64,000 nucleotides of DNA from Gammaproteobacteria bacterium (GTDB taxonomy: Bacteria; Pseudomonadota; Gammaproteobacteria; JAKDMP01), in contig JALUYA010000005.1 of the NCBI GenBank assembly GCA_027018875.1, forward strand, positions 1 through 64,000, read 5' to 3'. Shown here one piece after another: positions 30,679-43,149 of this stretch; position 1 is the first letter of the stretch, and each line of letters starts with the position of its first letter. Both the position numbers and the translations under genes were made by a program. Under the pieces are notes generated by a model that saw nothing but the letters and a program-made list of their open reading frames with translations, did not search any database and was not told where the DNA came from.

Positions 30679-32527
30679 GTTTTTCCACGGGGGGATGTTG
30701 CTGCAGCCAGGCGGAGATAATATCGCGGGCGATGGGTGCCGCGGCACGTCCGCCGCTGCCGCCGTGTTCTACGATCACCGCCACCGCGATCTCCGGGTGT
30801 TTGACCGGGGCGAAGGCGATGAATAATGCGTTATTGCGCAATTTGAAGGGGACCCGGCTATTGGCGGCGAAATCGTTGCGATAGGTACTGGTCACTTGGG
30901 CGGTACCGGTCTTTCCGGCCATGCTGAAGTTCAGGCCTTTGGCGAGCAGATGACCGGTTCCATATGGGCTTTCAATCACTTCATGCATGGCCTGGATAAT
31001 GTAGGCCCAGTAGGATCGGGAGCGCAGTTGGATGGGAGGCAGCGCGATGGGACGGTAGGGAACGCGCTTGCCGGTTTTCGGGTTTATCGTTGCGGCCAGT
31101 ACATGGGGGCGGTAGCGTAGCCCTTGAATCGCCAAAGCGGCGGTGGCACTCGCTAACTGGAGTGGTGTGACCAGCGTGTAGCCCTGGCCTATACCACTGT
31201 TGATGGTGTCGCCTTCATACCAGGGCTTGCCCAAGATTTGCATTTTCCAGCGGGCCGATGGGTTGACCCCCTTGCGTGCTCCCGGTAGATCGATTCCGGG
31301 TGACACGCCGAATCCGAAGCGGGCGAGGGCGGTATGCATACGTTTGATGCCCATACGCTGGGCGAGTTGATAGAAAAAGGTGTCAATGGATTGAATGATA
31401 GCCTGTTTTAGGGTCACCTCTCCGTTTTGGTGGGGATTCCAGTCACGCCAGATGTAGGAATCATTTGGTAGTTTGAAGGTGGCTCCGGCATAGAATTTGG
31501 TTTGCGGCCTCAGGATTCCATCTTCCAGCGCGGCGAGCCCTAGAAATGGTTTGATGGTTGAACCCGGCGCGTACTGACCGTGAATGGCCCGATTAACTAA
31601 CGGATGGGCTGGGGCGGTGATCAGCCGATGATAGGCCTTGGCCGAAATACCGTTTACAAACAGATTGGGGTTGTAGCTGGGGCTGGTTACCAGGCACAGA
31701 ACCGCACCCGTTCCGGGCTGAATTGCAACCACCGCCCCGGGATATTGCCCGAGTGCCCGGGAGGCGATTTTTTGCAGCCGATCGTCAATGGTCAGATAAA
31801 GGGTTTCCCCCGGGACTGGCGGCCGGGTTTGCAGCACCCGGACGGTGCGCCCTTCGGCATTGACCTCGACCTTGCGGTAGCCGACACGGCCATGCAGGAG
31901 TTTTTCGTATTCCCATTCGACACCGGTGATTCCGACATGGGAGCTGGCGCCGTACTGTGCGGGATCCAGGCGCCTGAGATCTGCGGGGCTGATCAGCCCG
32001 ACATAGCCGACAACCTCCGCAGCGGCGGTGCCGGGCGGGTAAAAGCGCTTGAGGGTGGCGTGGATATCGATTCCGGGAAAGTTTTGACGGTTGACCGCAA
32101 AGCGGGCCAGCTCGCGAGTGGTCAGGTCGACCTTGAGGGGGATGGCCTGAAATGGCCGCTTGGTTTTTTCCAGGCGATGGAAATCCTCGATATCCTGGGG
32201 GCTGAGATTCACGATAGGTTTCAGCTGCATAAGCGTCTGCTTGAGGTTTTTGACCTGATCGGGGATCAGTGTCAACTCGTAGGTGGGCACATTCTCGGCC
32301 AGCACCCGTCCGTTGCGATCCAGAATGAGCCCGCGGGTCGGGGCGATCGGGATCAGGCGAACACGGTTGCCCTGGGCTAAAAAAGCGTAACGGGGGGCTT
32401 CGTATATTTGTAGCCAGGCCAGCCGGGTAATGAGCCCAATGCCGAGCAGTGCGGCAATCGTGGTGATAATAAGCAGCCGCCGGCGGTAATGCGGGTGTTT
32501 GGTGAACGGCAAAGCGGGGGGAGGCAT
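30659..32527 (-). CDS. mrdA: Penicillin-binding protein 2
   Basis: ILDRNGRVLAENVPTYELTLIPDQ, GQYAPGSTIKPFLGLAAL, AGKTGTAQV. Confidence 0.96.
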   Translation of the reverse strand: MPPPALPFTKHPHYRRRLLIITTIAALLGIGLITRLAWLQIYEAPRYAFLAQGNRVRLIPIAPTRGLILDRNGRVLAENVPTYELTLIPDQVKNLKQTLMQLKPIVNLSPQDIEDFHRLEKTKRPFQAIPLKVDLTTRELARFAVNRQNFPGIDIHATLKRFYPPGTAAAEVVGYVGLISPADLRRLDPAQYGASSHVGITGVEWEYEKLLHGRVGYRKVEVNAEGRTVRVLQTRPPVPGETLYLTIDDRLQKIASRALGQYPGAVVAIQPGTGAVLCLVTSPSYNPNLFVNGISAKAYHRLITAPAHPLVNRAIHGQYAPGSTIKPFLGLAALEDGILRPQTKFYAGATFKLPNDSYIWRDWNPHQNGEVTLKQAIIQSIDTFFYQLAQRMGIKRMHTALARFGFGVSPGIDLPGARKGVNPSARWKMQILGKPWYEGDTINSGIGQGYTLVTPLQLASATAALAIQGLRYRPHVLAATINPKTGKRVPYRPIALPPIQLRSRSYWAYIIQAMHEVIESPYGTGHLLAKGLNFSMAGKTGTAQVTSTYRNDFAANSRVPFKLRNNALFIAFAPVKHPEIAVAVIVEHGGSGGRAAAPIARDIISAWLQQHPPVEKHVSHPH

Positions 32528-32530
32528 GGC

Positions 32531-33013
32531 TTAGGTGTGGACGTATCGGCGACGTACCGCACGGAGGAATCCGTAGATCCATGGCCACAGAAGCATGCTG
32601 ATTCCCACGGGAGCGAAGCGGATCAGGGGACGGGACATTTGGTGCGTCAGACCACCGATCCAGAACAGGACGAAAGCATACAGTCCCAGCGCAAAACCAA
32701 CGGTGAGACTTTGTTGCCACAGCGGGTGCATCCGCAGTTTCAAGTGAGTACGCGCGGCGATAAAAGCCACCAGGGTCAGGGCCAGGGCGTGGGCGCCGAA
32801 CAAAGAGCCGGTGAGCACATCCAGGAACAATCCGACTAGCCATGCATAACCTACGCCGAAGCGTTCGGGTAAGGCAATGGCCCAGTAATACACCGTGAGC
32901 GCCACCCACAGGGGACGAAGCGCCAGGGCCCAGCTGGGCAGTGGTGCCACCGTGAGCGCCAAGGCAATAAATAGAGTTGCCATAACTGCCACGGGGGAAC
33001 TCAGTCGGCGCAT
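32531..33013 (-). CDS. mreD: Rod shape-determining protein MreD
   Basis: Small multi-TM protein (LRPLWVALTVYYWAIALPERFGVGYAWLVGLFLDVLTGSLFGAHAL) between mreC and mrdA. Confidence 0.93.
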   Translation of the reverse strand: MRRLSSPVAVMATLFIALALTVAPLPSWALALRPLWVALTVYYWAIALPERFGVGYAWLVGLFLDVLTGSLFGAHALALTLVAFIAARTHLKLRMHPLWQQSLTVGFALGLYAFVLFWIGGLTHQMSRPLIRFAPVGISMLLWPWIYGFLRAVRRRYVHT

Positions 33014-33876
33014 CAGCGTATCGACTCCCCGGTAGGGGTAGTGTGGCGGAAGGTATAGACCAGCACCTCATGTTCGCGCCCCAGCTTGGCCAGGGGACGG
33101 GCTTCGACCCGAGCGAAGCGTTGCCCGGGCCGAGGCGTGACCTGGGTGATTACCGCGACGGGATAGCCGCGCGGATAGCGTCCTCCGAGGCCGGAACTGG
33201 TCAATTCGTCACCGCGATGAACGTCGGCATTATTCGGCAGGTAGGGCAGGGTCAAGAGATTCAGGCTGCCGGTGCCGAAGGCGAGGGTAGCGAGGCCCGT
33301 GCGTTCGATTTCGACCGGGATTGCACTGGCCGGATCCGTAATCAATATCACCTGGCTGGAAAAGGGTCCGGTGCTTTTAATCTGGCCGACGATGCCGCTG
33401 GCATCCAGAATGGGTAGCCCCGGGCGGATGCCGCTGGTGAGCCCGATGTTCAAAGTAATAAGATTTCGGTAAGGGGTCAAATCGACCGTGAGTATGCTGG
33501 CGATTCGGAGGTTACCGGGAAGTTCCGCGGCCGTCCCCAGGAGAGTGCGCAGGCGTTGGTTTTCACGTCGCAGGGCATTGAGTCGTTCCAGGCGTGCTCG
33601 AGCGAGTAGAAGTTTGTGCCGGAGCATCTGGTTTTCCTCGACCAGTTTGGTGTGGCCTTGAAATGCGGTGCCCATGTCACGGAGAGCGAAGCTCGGTGCG
33701 TTCACCAGCCATTCGACCGGATAAACCGCGGCGGAAAAGACGCTGCGCACCGCATGGAGTGCCTGGAAGTGCTGATCCAAGGTCAGCAGGGTAATCGCGG
33801 CCGCGATGAAAAACAAGGTTCGTAGTCCTTGCCCGCGCGCGGCGTGAAATCGCCGATGTTGGCGCAGGATTCTCAT
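33013..33876 (-). CDS. mreC: Rod shape-determining protein MreC
   Basis: LRRENQRLRTLLGTAAELPGNLRIASILTVDLTPYRNLITLNIG...SGIVGQIKSTGPFSSQVILITDPASAIPVEIERTG. Confidence 0.95.
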   Translation of the reverse strand: MRILRQHRRFHAARGQGLRTLFFIAAAITLLTLDQHFQALHAVRSVFSAAVYPVEWLVNAPSFALRDMGTAFQGHTKLVEENQMLRHKLLLARARLERLNALRRENQRLRTLLGTAAELPGNLRIASILTVDLTPYRNLITLNIGLTSGIRPGLPILDASGIVGQIKSTGPFSSQVILITDPASAIPVEIERTGLATLAFGTGSLNLLTLPYLPNNADVHRGDELTSSGLGGRYPRGYPVAVITQVTPRPGQRFARVEARPLAKLGREHEVLVYTFRHTTPTGESIR

Positions 33877-33917
33877 GGGGAGGGATAGAGCCGGGGAGAT
33901 GCGAAATCTAGCACGGC

Positions 33918-35384
<1,467 letters not shown>

Positions 35385-35388
<4 letters not shown>

Positions 35389-36839
35389 CTCTGCATGGCT
35401 TGAAGGCGATTGCCGCAGCCTTGGCGGCCGGTGAGACCACCAGCGTGGCCCTGGTCGAAGCGGTGCTGGAGAAGATAGAGCGGCTGGACGGCAAACTCAA
35501 CAGTTTTGTGAGTCTTACCCGGGATGTGGCGCTCCGGGCGGCACGCCGGGCCGACGCGGCGATTTCCCGGGGGGAGACAGGTTCCCTTCTCGGTATCCCG
35601 ATGGCGCATAAGGATATTTTTTGTACCGAGGGGGTCAAGACCAGTGCCGGCTCGCGCATGCTCGACAGTTTTACCGCCCCCTATGATGCCGGCGTGGTCG
35701 AGCGGCTGAAACATGCGGGCGCCGTGATGGTTGGTAAAACCAATATGGACGAATTTGCTATGGGTTCGTCGAGCGAGACCAGCTTCTACGGCCCGGTGGG
35801 TAATCCGTGGGACCTGGGGCGGGTTCCAGGCGGTTCCTCGGGTGGTTCGGCCGCGGCCGTGGCGGCGCGGCTGGTGCCGTATGCCACCGGGACCGATACC
35901 GGGGGTTCGATTCGACAGCCTGCAGCGCTGACCGGGATCACCGGGATCAAACCCACCTATGGGCGGGTGTCGCGTTACGGGATGATTGCTTTCGCCTCGA
36001 GTCTCGACCAGGGGGGGGTACTCGCACCGAGCGCCGAGGATGCGGCCCTGGTTCTGGAGGCGATGGCGGGATTCGATCCGCGTGATTCCACCTCGGTGGA
36101 TGAGCCCGTGCCGGAATATTCGGCGCTTGTCGATGAGTCCCTGCGCGGGCGTCGCATCGGCGTGCCCAAGGAATTTATCGCTTCCGGGGTCGATCCGGCC
36201 GTGAGTGCGGCGCTTGCGACCGCGCTCGAGCAGTTGGCCGGCCTGGGTTGCGAGGTGGAGGAAACCTCGCTGCCACACCTGGGGCTGTCGGTGCCAACCT
36301 ATTATGTTGTCGCTCCCGCCGAGGCGAGCGCCAACCTGGCCCGTTATGACGGTGTGCGCTTCGGTTATCGTGCCGAGAACCCCGCGAATCTTACCGATCT
36401 ATATGAACGTTCCCGCAGAGAAGGCTTCGGTGCAGAGGTCAAGCGGCGCATCCTGATCGGCACTTTCGTGCTCTCGCACGGCTACTACGATGCCTACTAC
36501 CTGCGGGCGCAGCGAGTGCGCCAGAGAATTGCCGCGGATTTTCGCCACGCCTTCGAGCGGTACGATTTTCTGGTCGGACCGACCACGCCGAGTGCCGCGT
36601 TCCGCCTGGGTGAAAAGACGGCCGACCCGGTTTCGATGTACCTGAACGATATTTTCACCATCGGCGTCAACCTGGCCGGCTTGCCCGCTTGTTCGGTACC
36701 GATGGGTTTCGATGGTAACCTGCCCGTGGGTCTGCAGATGATCGGCAAGGCCTTTGACGAGGCCGGGATTCTGGCCCTGGCGCATCAGTATCAGCAGGTG
36801 ACCGACTGGCACCGGCGCGTGCCTCCGCGGTGGGAGTAA
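35385..36839 (+). CDS. gatA: Asp-tRNA(Asn)/Glu-tRNA(Gln) amidotransferase subunit A
   Basis: Amidase signature [55 protein letters not shown]. Confidence 0.97.
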
Positions 36840-36841
36840 GC

Positions 36842-38287
36842 ATGGATTGGGAACCGGTTATCGGACTTGAGATTCACGCCCAGTTGTTGACGCGGAGCAA
36901 GATCTTTTCCGCTGCCTCCACCGCCTTTGGTGCCGAGCCCAATGTCAACGCCTGCCCGATCGATCTCGGTTACCCGGGTATGTTGCCCGTCCTCAACCGC
37001 GAGGTGGTACGCATGGCGGTGATGTTCGGCCTGGCTGTCGACGCCGAGATAGCGCCACGGTCGGTGTTCGCGCGCAAAAACTATTTCTATCCGGATCTGC
37101 CCAAGGGTTACCAGATCAGCCAGTATGAGTTGCCGATTGTCGGCCCCGGGCGGCTTACCATCTCGCTTGAAGATGGCCATGAAAAGGTGATCGGCATTAC
37201 CCGGGCTCACCTCGAGGAAGATGCCGGCAAGTCGCTGCACGAGGCTTTTGACGGATCAACCGGGATCGACCTTAATCGTGCGGGGGTTCCCCTGCTCGAA
37301 ATCGTGTCCGAGCCGGATCTGCGTTCGGCGCGAGAGGCCGGGGCCTACATGAAGGCGATTCACACGCTGGTGCGTTATCTCGGTATCTGTGATGGCAACA
37401 TGCAAGAAGGTTCGCTTCGCTGCGACGCCAATGTGTCGCTGCGCCCGCGCGGGAGTCGATCCTTCGGAACCCGAACCGAGATTAAGAATGTCAATTCTTT
37501 TCATTTTATCGAACAGGCGATTGATTACGAGATAGCCCGCCAGGCCGATCTGCTCGAATCCGGCGGCACCGTGGTCCAGGAAACCAGACTGTATGATCCG
37601 GAGCGGCATGAAACCCGATCGATGCGGGCCAAGGAGGAAGCCAATGACTACCGCTACTTTCCCGATCCGGACTTATTACCGGTGGAGTTGGACGCGGCGT
37701 TTATCAATGCGATTCGGGCGACTCTACCCGAGTTGCCACGGGCCAGACGTGAACGCTTGCAGACGCAATATGGCCTTTCCGCCTATGACGCCGGCGTACT
37801 CACCGCCGAGCGGGAGCTGGCCGATTATTACGAGGCGGTAGTCGAATCCCTGGGGGGCGAGGCCAAGCTCAGCGCCAACTGGGTGATGGGCGAACTGGCC
37901 GCGGCGCTCAACCGGGAGGGACTGACAATCGGTACCTCCCGGATTTCTGCTCCCGGATTGGCTGGTCTGTTGCGGCAAATCATCGATGGCCTGATCTCCG
38001 GTAAATTGGCTAAGGAGGTTTTCGAGGCCATGTGGGCGGGCGAGGGCGAGGCCGATGCGGTGATCAAAAAACGGGGATTACGCCAGATTTCCGACCCCGA
38101 GGCGCTGGTTCGAGTCATTGACGAGGTGATTGCGGCGAACCCCTCCCAGGTCGCGCAGTATAAGGCGGGAAAGGAGAAGCTGTTCGGGTATTTCGTTGGC
38201 CAGGTGATGAAGCAAACCCGGGGCCGGGCAAATCCCGCTGAAGTGAACCGTCTGCTCAAGCAGCGGTTACCTCCGCCCGGCGGCTGA
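36842..38287 (+). CDS. gatB: Asp-tRNA(Asn)/Glu-tRNA(Gln) amidotransferase subunit B
   Basis: [61 protein letters not shown]. Confidence 0.97.
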   Translation: MDWEPVIGLEIHAQLLTRSKIFSAASTAFGAEPNVNACPIDLGYPGMLPVLNREVVRMAVMFGLAVDAEIAPRSVFARKNYFYPDLPKGYQISQYELPIVGPGRLTISLEDGHEKVIGITRAHLEEDAGKSLHEAFDGSTGIDLNRAGVPLLEIVSEPDLRSAREAGAYMKAIHTLVRYLGICDGNMQEGSLRCDANVSLRPRGSRSFGTRTEIKNVNSFHFIEQAIDYEIARQADLLESGGTVVQETRLYDPERHETRSMRAKEEANDYRYFPDPDLLPVELDAAFINAIRATLPELPRARRERLQTQYGLSAYDAGVLTAERELADYYEAVVESLGGEAKLSANWVMGELAAALNREGLTIGTSRISAPGLAGLLRQIIDGLISGKLAKEVFEAMWAGEGEADAVIKKRGLRQISDPEALVRVIDEVIAANPSQVAQYKAGKEKLFGYFVGQVMKQTRGRANPAEVNRLLKQRLPPPGG

Positions 38288-38296
38288 GCCGCCGGG
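38276..38296 (+). terminator. GC-rich hairpin with the gatB stop codon as its loop
   Basis: CCCGGCGGC (38276-38284), TGA loop (38285-38287), GCCGCCGGG (38288-38296), followed by GTTT. Confidence 0.5.
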
Positions 38297-38538
38297 GTTT
38301 CCGGCCGTAGCGGCGGCCTCCGGGTGCGGGAGGTATTGCGGCTCTGCCGGTGACGCGGCAATCCAACTCTTGCGGCGGAAGCCTCGACAGAGCCGCTTCA
38401 TGACTCAATTTACGTTAATCCGCTGCCAGCTTTGGGCAAACAGACCAAGAAATAATGGTATTTTCAGGCGGCTGTTTCAGTGTGGTTCGAAACGGGAAGA
38501 GCCCTTATTTTCGGGGGCATTTATCCCGGACACTTGGG

Positions 38539-39009
38539 TCAGTGCTCGCGTATGATCACATACCGGCCGAGCAGGCTTGCGCCTTTCGGGTTTTCGGCAT
38601 TGCCGATGGTGGCGCGCAAGTCGATGCGCGCGCGCGAGTGGCGGGCGAGCATGGCCTGATAGTGGGCCCGGCTTGCCGGATCGGGCGGTTCGGCTTGGGC
38701 CAGAAGATCGCCGGTCAGCGGACTAAAGAACTGGCTGGTTGCGGTCTGAATTACGATGTCGAGTCCGGGGTCATCCAACGACAGCCATAACCATCCCCAA
38801 CAGGCCAGGGTGCCCAGGCATTCGATGGCACCGCCGAAGGCCTTGCCATGGTGATTGCGGCTGGTGCCATAGGGCGAGGACAGTACGAGCCGATCCTGAT
38901 CCCAGCACTCTACCCGGATTTGCAGGGCATTTGCCAAGGGGATTTCGGTAAGTACCTGCTCCAGGCTGCGTATTGCATCGGCGGATGATCTTTTCGCATT
39001 CACATTCAT
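38539..39009 (-). CDS. Hotdog-fold thioesterase-like protein (YiiD C-terminal/DUF4442-like)
   Basis: NALQIRVECWDQDRLVLSSPYGTSRNHHGKAFGGAIECLGTLACWGW...DIVIQTATSQFFSPLTGDL. Confidence 0.75.
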   Translation of the reverse strand: MNVNAKRSSADAIRSLEQVLTEIPLANALQIRVECWDQDRLVLSSPYGTSRNHHGKAFGGAIECLGTLACWGWLWLSLDDPGLDIVIQTATSQFFSPLTGDLLAQAEPPDPASRAHYQAMLARHSRARIDLRATIGNAENPKGASLLGRYVIIREH

Positions 39010-39059
39010 GGGTGAAATTGTAACCGCAGATCGCCCTTGGCGTGGGTTGGGCGTGGCCG

Positions 39060-39902
39060 CTACCCGGGACGCCGGGCGCTAATCGCCCGGGGCAGTCCGG
39101 CCAGGTCATGATGCGCGCCTATATCTTTGAAGCCCGCCTTGCGCAGAAGGCGCCCGAGGCTGGGTTGCTGTTCGGCGCCATGTTCTAGGACCAGCCAGCC
39201 GCCGGGGCGCAGCCGGGACGGGGCCGCGGCGATGACCCGGGCTAGGGCGTCGAGTCCTTCACGCCCGGCGACGAGCGCGATGCGAGGTTCGTGGACCAGG
39301 TCGCCGGTATCCAGGTGCGGATCCCCGGCGGCGATGTAGGGCGGGTTGGATACGACCAGATCGAAATATTCTTCACCGAAGGGCGCAAACCAGTCGGCCT
39401 GGACAAAGTCGATGCCTCCGGCGTCGTGTTGCCGGGCATTTGCATGGGCGAGCCGTAGTGCGGGCAGGGAATAGTCGGTAGCCGTAATGCGGGCCTTGGG
39501 GCACTCCCGTGCCAGGGCGATGGCGATGGCGCCGCTGCCGGTTCCGAGTTCTACAACCCGGGGTTTTCGCAGCGACGCGATGCGTTCCAGGGATAGTTCC
39601 ACTAAGAGTTCGGTCTCGGGCCGGGGGATCAAAACCGCTGGGGTTACCCGGAGTTTCAGGCCGTAAAACTCGCGGGTGCCGAGGATATAGGCGACGGGCT
39701 CCCCGCGCGCGCGCCGTTGCACATAGTCCAGTCCATGGGCGGCCTGTTCGCGATCAAGGGTGATTTCCGGGTGCGCGTACAGGGCCTCGCGGCTGATGCC
39801 GAGGGCGTGGGCGATAAGGATGGAGGCTTCGCGGGGGGTTTTCAGCCGCTCGCGGGCCAGGGCCAACAGCTTCGCGCGAGTGGGCGATGAAATTTGAGCC
39901 AT
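39060..39902 (-). CDS. prmC: Peptide chain release factor N5-glutamine methyltransferase
   Basis: RARGEPVAYILGTREFYGLKLRVTPAVLIPRPETELLVE, VVELGTGSGAIAIALA, LVVSNPPYI. Confidence 0.96.
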   Translation of the reverse strand: MAQISSPTRAKLLALARERLKTPREASILIAHALGISREALYAHPEITLDREQAAHGLDYVQRRARGEPVAYILGTREFYGLKLRVTPAVLIPRPETELLVELSLERIASLRKPRVVELGTGSGAIAIALARECPKARITATDYSLPALRLAHANARQHDAGGIDFVQADWFAPFGEEYFDLVVSNPPYIAAGDPHLDTGDLVHEPRIALVAGREGLDALARVIAAAPSRLRPGGWLVLEHGAEQQPSLGRLLRKAGFKDIGAHHDLAGLPRAISARRPG

Positions 39903-39947
39903 CCTGTTAACATAACATCTTTATTTTCTCTGCTTAAGGCCTACTTC

Positions 39948-41318
39948 ATGCAGGTGGTTTCCGGCGTACTGGATCTGATCGGCAGGACTCCGATGGTCGC
40001 GGCCTCGCGGCTCGATACCGGACCATGTCATTTATTCATCAAGCTTGAGTCACAAAATCCCGGGGGATCGATCAAGGATCGTATCGGCTTATACATGATC
40101 GAGGCCGCCGAGCGGCGCGGCGATATCCGCCCCGGTGACCTGCTGGTCGAGGCCACCGCGGGCAACACCGGCCTGGGGCTTGCACTCACGGCGGCGATTC
40201 GTGGTTACCGGTTGCTGATCGTTATGCCGGATAAGATGAGCCGAGAGAAGGTGTTCAATGTCCAGGCGATGGGAGCCGAGGTGATCATGACCCGCTCGGA
40301 TGTCGGCAAGGGGCATCCCGAGTATTACCAGGATCTGGCCGCGCGGTTGGCGACCGAGCGTAGTGGTTACTACATTAACCAGTTCAGCAATCCGGATAAT
40401 CCCGCGGCCCACGTCGCGACGACCGCCCCGGAAATTCTCGAACAGATGGATGGGCGGGTCGATGCCGTGGTTGTGGGGGTAGGTACCAGTGGCACGCTCA
40501 CGGGACTTTCACGTTATTTCCAGAAACATTCTCCGCAAACCCGCTTCGTGTTGGCCGACCCCGAGGGCTCGGTGCTTGCCGGGTATATCGCCACCGGGAA
40601 TCTGGGCCAGGCCGGTCGCTGGCTGGTCGAGGGGATCGGGGAGGATTTCATCCCCGAAATTGCCGATCTTTCGGCGGTAGAGCGGGCCTACACCATTCCC
40701 GATGCCGAAGCCTTTGCGACCGCCCGCGAGGTGTTGCGCAAGGAAGGTCTGCTCCTGGGATCTTCTTCGGGGACCCTGATTGCCGCTGCTTTACGTTACT
40801 GCCGCGAGCAAACCGAGCCTTTGCGGGTGGTGACATTGGGATGCGACACCGGGGCGAAATACCTGTCGAAGATGTATAACGATTTTTGGCTTGCCGAACG
40901 CGGTTTCGTAAAAACGCCGGCCACGGGAACCCTGGCCGATCTGGTGACCCATCCCTATCGGGCCAATGCCACAATTACCGTGGGCCCGCAGGACACCCTG
41001 GCCATTGCGCATGATCGTCTCCGGGAAGGCGGTTTCTCGCAGCTCCCGGTGGTTCGCGCAGGACACCTGGTCGGTGCACTCACCGAGGCGGATCTCCTGC
41101 GCGCCGCTTGTGAAGAAGGGCTGAGTTTTGCAGCCCCGGTGAGTCGGGCCATGAATACCGGATTTCCGCGCCTGGGCGTGGAGGAGCCGGTTGCAGTGCT
41201 GGCCGAACGCCTGGCCATCGAGCCGGCCATTGCCATCGAAGATGACGAGGGGTTCGTCGGCCTGGTTACCCGGGCGGATTACTTGACCTGGATTCGCAAC
41301 GGAGGACATTGCGCATGA
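39948..41318 (+). CDS. Cystathionine beta-synthase (PLP lyase plus CBS pair)
   Basis: VLDLIGRTPMVAASRLD...IKLESQNPGGSIKDRIGLYMIEAAE, EATAGNTGLGLAL; C-terminal CBS-domain pair. Confidence 0.92.
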   Translation: MQVVSGVLDLIGRTPMVAASRLDTGPCHLFIKLESQNPGGSIKDRIGLYMIEAAERRGDIRPGDLLVEATAGNTGLGLALTAAIRGYRLLIVMPDKMSREKVFNVQAMGAEVIMTRSDVGKGHPEYYQDLAARLATERSGYYINQFSNPDNPAAHVATTAPEILEQMDGRVDAVVVGVGTSGTLTGLSRYFQKHSPQTRFVLADPEGSVLAGYIATGNLGQAGRWLVEGIGEDFIPEIADLSAVERAYTIPDAEAFATAREVLRKEGLLLGSSSGTLIAAALRYCREQTEPLRVVTLGCDTGAKYLSKMYNDFWLAERGFVKTPATGTLADLVTHPYRANATITVGPQDTLAIAHDRLREGGFSQLPVVRAGHLVGALTEADLLRAACEEGLSFAAPVSRAMNTGFPRLGVEEPVAVLAERLAIEPAIAIEDDEGFVGLVTRADYLTWIRNGGHCA

Positions 41319-42478
41319 GTATCGGCAGTTGCCGTTTCGCTACCCTGTGTGTTCATGCCGGGCATGAGCCGGAGCCGGTAACCGGCGCGGTCATGCCGCC
41401 CATCTCTCTGGCCTCCACCTATGCCCAGGGTAGCCCAGGAAAGCATACCGGCTACGAGTATTCGCGCACCCGCAACCCAACCCGGCAAGCCTGGGAACAG
41501 GCGATGGCGGCTCTCGAGGGAGGGGTTGCCGGATATGGCTTTGCATCGGGTATGGCCGCCGCTGCCGCGGCCCTGGAGCTGTTGCCGACGGGCAGCCATG
41601 TGGTAGCGATGGACGACCTTTATGGAGGAACGCGGCGCTTGTTTAGCCAGGTGCGCGAACGCAGTGCCGGATTGAAATTCAGTTTTGTCGATCTGACCGA
41701 TCCGCAGCGGTTCGAGGATGCGCTTACCCCCGAGACCCGCCTGGTGTGGGTGGAGTCCCCAACCAACCCGCTCCTTAAACTAGCGGACCTGAAGGCCATC
41801 GCCGAGATTGCGCGGCGCCACGAAATCATCAGCCTGTGCGACAACACCTTTGCCACGCCTTGGTGCCAGCGTCCGCTGGCCTTCGGTTTCGACCTGGTAC
41901 TGCATTCGGCGACCAAATACCTTAATGGACATTCGGATATGGTGGGCGGTGTCCTGGTAGCCGGATCCGCAGAATTATCGACAAGGATCGGATTTATTCA
42001 GAACTCGGTTGGTGCCATTGCCGGTCCCTTTGATGCGTATCTGGCACTGCGGGGTGTCAAGACACTCGCGCTGCGGATGGAACGGCACTCGGAAAGCGCC
42101 TTGGCGATTGCCGCCTGGCTCGAACCGCATCATGGTGTGCACCGAGTTCTGTATCCGGGCTTGAGCAGTCATCCGCAACATGCGCTGGCCCAACGCCAGA
42201 TGAACCGCGGCTATGGCGGGATGATCAGTGTCGTTCTCGATACGAACCTTGCCGGCGCCCGCCGGTTTCTGGAACAGGTGCGGATATTTACCTTGGCGGA
42301 GAGCCTGGGTGGGGTGGAAAGCCTGATCGAACACCCGGCGTTGATGACTCATGCCGCGGTTCCCGCGGACGAACGCAAGGCCTTGGGTTTCGCGGATGGG
42401 CTGATCCGGCTCTCGATCGGGGTGGAAGATCCGCAAGACTTGATTACGGCCCTGAATGATGCTCTCTCGGTGCTGTGA
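41315..42478 (+). CDS. Cystathionine gamma-synthase/lyase family PLP enzyme
   Basis: YEYSRTRNPTRQAWEQAMAALEGG, LVWVESPTNPLLKLAD, DLVLHSATKYLNGHSDMVGGV, SLGGVESLIEHPALMTHA. Confidence 0.94.
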   Translation: MSIGSCRFATLCVHAGHEPEPVTGAVMPPISLASTYAQGSPGKHTGYEYSRTRNPTRQAWEQAMAALEGGVAGYGFASGMAAAAAALELLPTGSHVVAMDDLYGGTRRLFSQVRERSAGLKFSFVDLTDPQRFEDALTPETRLVWVESPTNPLLKLADLKAIAEIARRHEIISLCDNTFATPWCQRPLAFGFDLVLHSATKYLNGHSDMVGGVLVAGSAELSTRIGFIQNSVGAIAGPFDAYLALRGVKTLALRMERHSESALAIAAWLEPHHGVHRVLYPGLSSHPQHALAQRQMNRGYGGMISVVLDTNLAGARRFLEQVRIFTLAESLGGVESLIEHPALMTHAAVPADERKALGFADGLIRLSIGVEDPQDLITALNDALSVL

Positions 42479-42569
42479 CCGGGCGCCGCCGGGGCTTTGT
42501 TCCGTGTGGGGATTGCGAGGCTGAAGTTCAAATGATAGGCTCCCACTCGTCTCTAAAAACCGAAACCTT

Positions 42570-43121
42570 ATGGAGGAAAATATGACCGATACCCCGCTTG
42601 ACATCGCCAATACGCCGCCACCGGCGTTCGATCCCAATCTTGAGTTGGAGTATTTGTTCGCCGGTGCCAAACAAGGCAAGGTATCTATCATCACGGTGTA
42701 TCAAGCGCTACTTCGCGCACCGGTATATGCCATGTTCGACCGTGAGATGACACCGGAAAATCTCGATCCCGGTGCCAGCGCCCTGGTGTTTGAAACCGAT
42801 GACATGGGTAATTTGATGGTCTTGTTTACCGCGCCCGAACTGGCCGAGAAGATTCGCGATGACCTGGGGGAGTTCGCATATCCGGGGCAACTCGCCGGCG
42901 AATATGTAATTAGCACCCTGGCCGAAGACACCGGTATCATGCTCAATCCCGGCTATGACTATGGAATGAAGCTTTCGGGAGAGGGGCTGAGGCGGCTGAA
43001 AGCGGATTTTGGCACCCGTGGTGGGCCCGTCGGCGGACCTTCCCCGGGTACGCCTCCAGCCACGGCGGAGGGGGATTCTTTTGGTGGCCCTCCGGGAACG
43101 TCGAATCCGAAGCTGAACTGA
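42570..43121 (+). CDS. SseB N-terminal-domain-like protein with Gly/Pro-rich tail
   Basis: NLELEYLFAGAKQGKVSIITVYQALLRAPVYAMFD...ALVFETDDMGNLMVLFTAPELAEKI. Confidence 0.7.
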   Translation: MEENMTDTPLDIANTPPPAFDPNLELEYLFAGAKQGKVSIITVYQALLRAPVYAMFDREMTPENLDPGASALVFETDDMGNLMVLFTAPELAEKIRDDLGEFAYPGQLAGEYVISTLAEDTGIMLNPGYDYGMKLSGEGLRRLKADFGTRGGPVGGPSPGTPPATAEGDSFGGPPGTSNPKLN

Positions 43122-43149
43122 TTCTTCCGGTTCACCGGCCGGGCCTGAA

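Noticed and set aside
31785-33071. 428-aa minus-strand ORF overlapping mrdA and mreD in another frame
   Set aside because: Alternative-frame artefact over mrdA and mreD, which have clear motifs.
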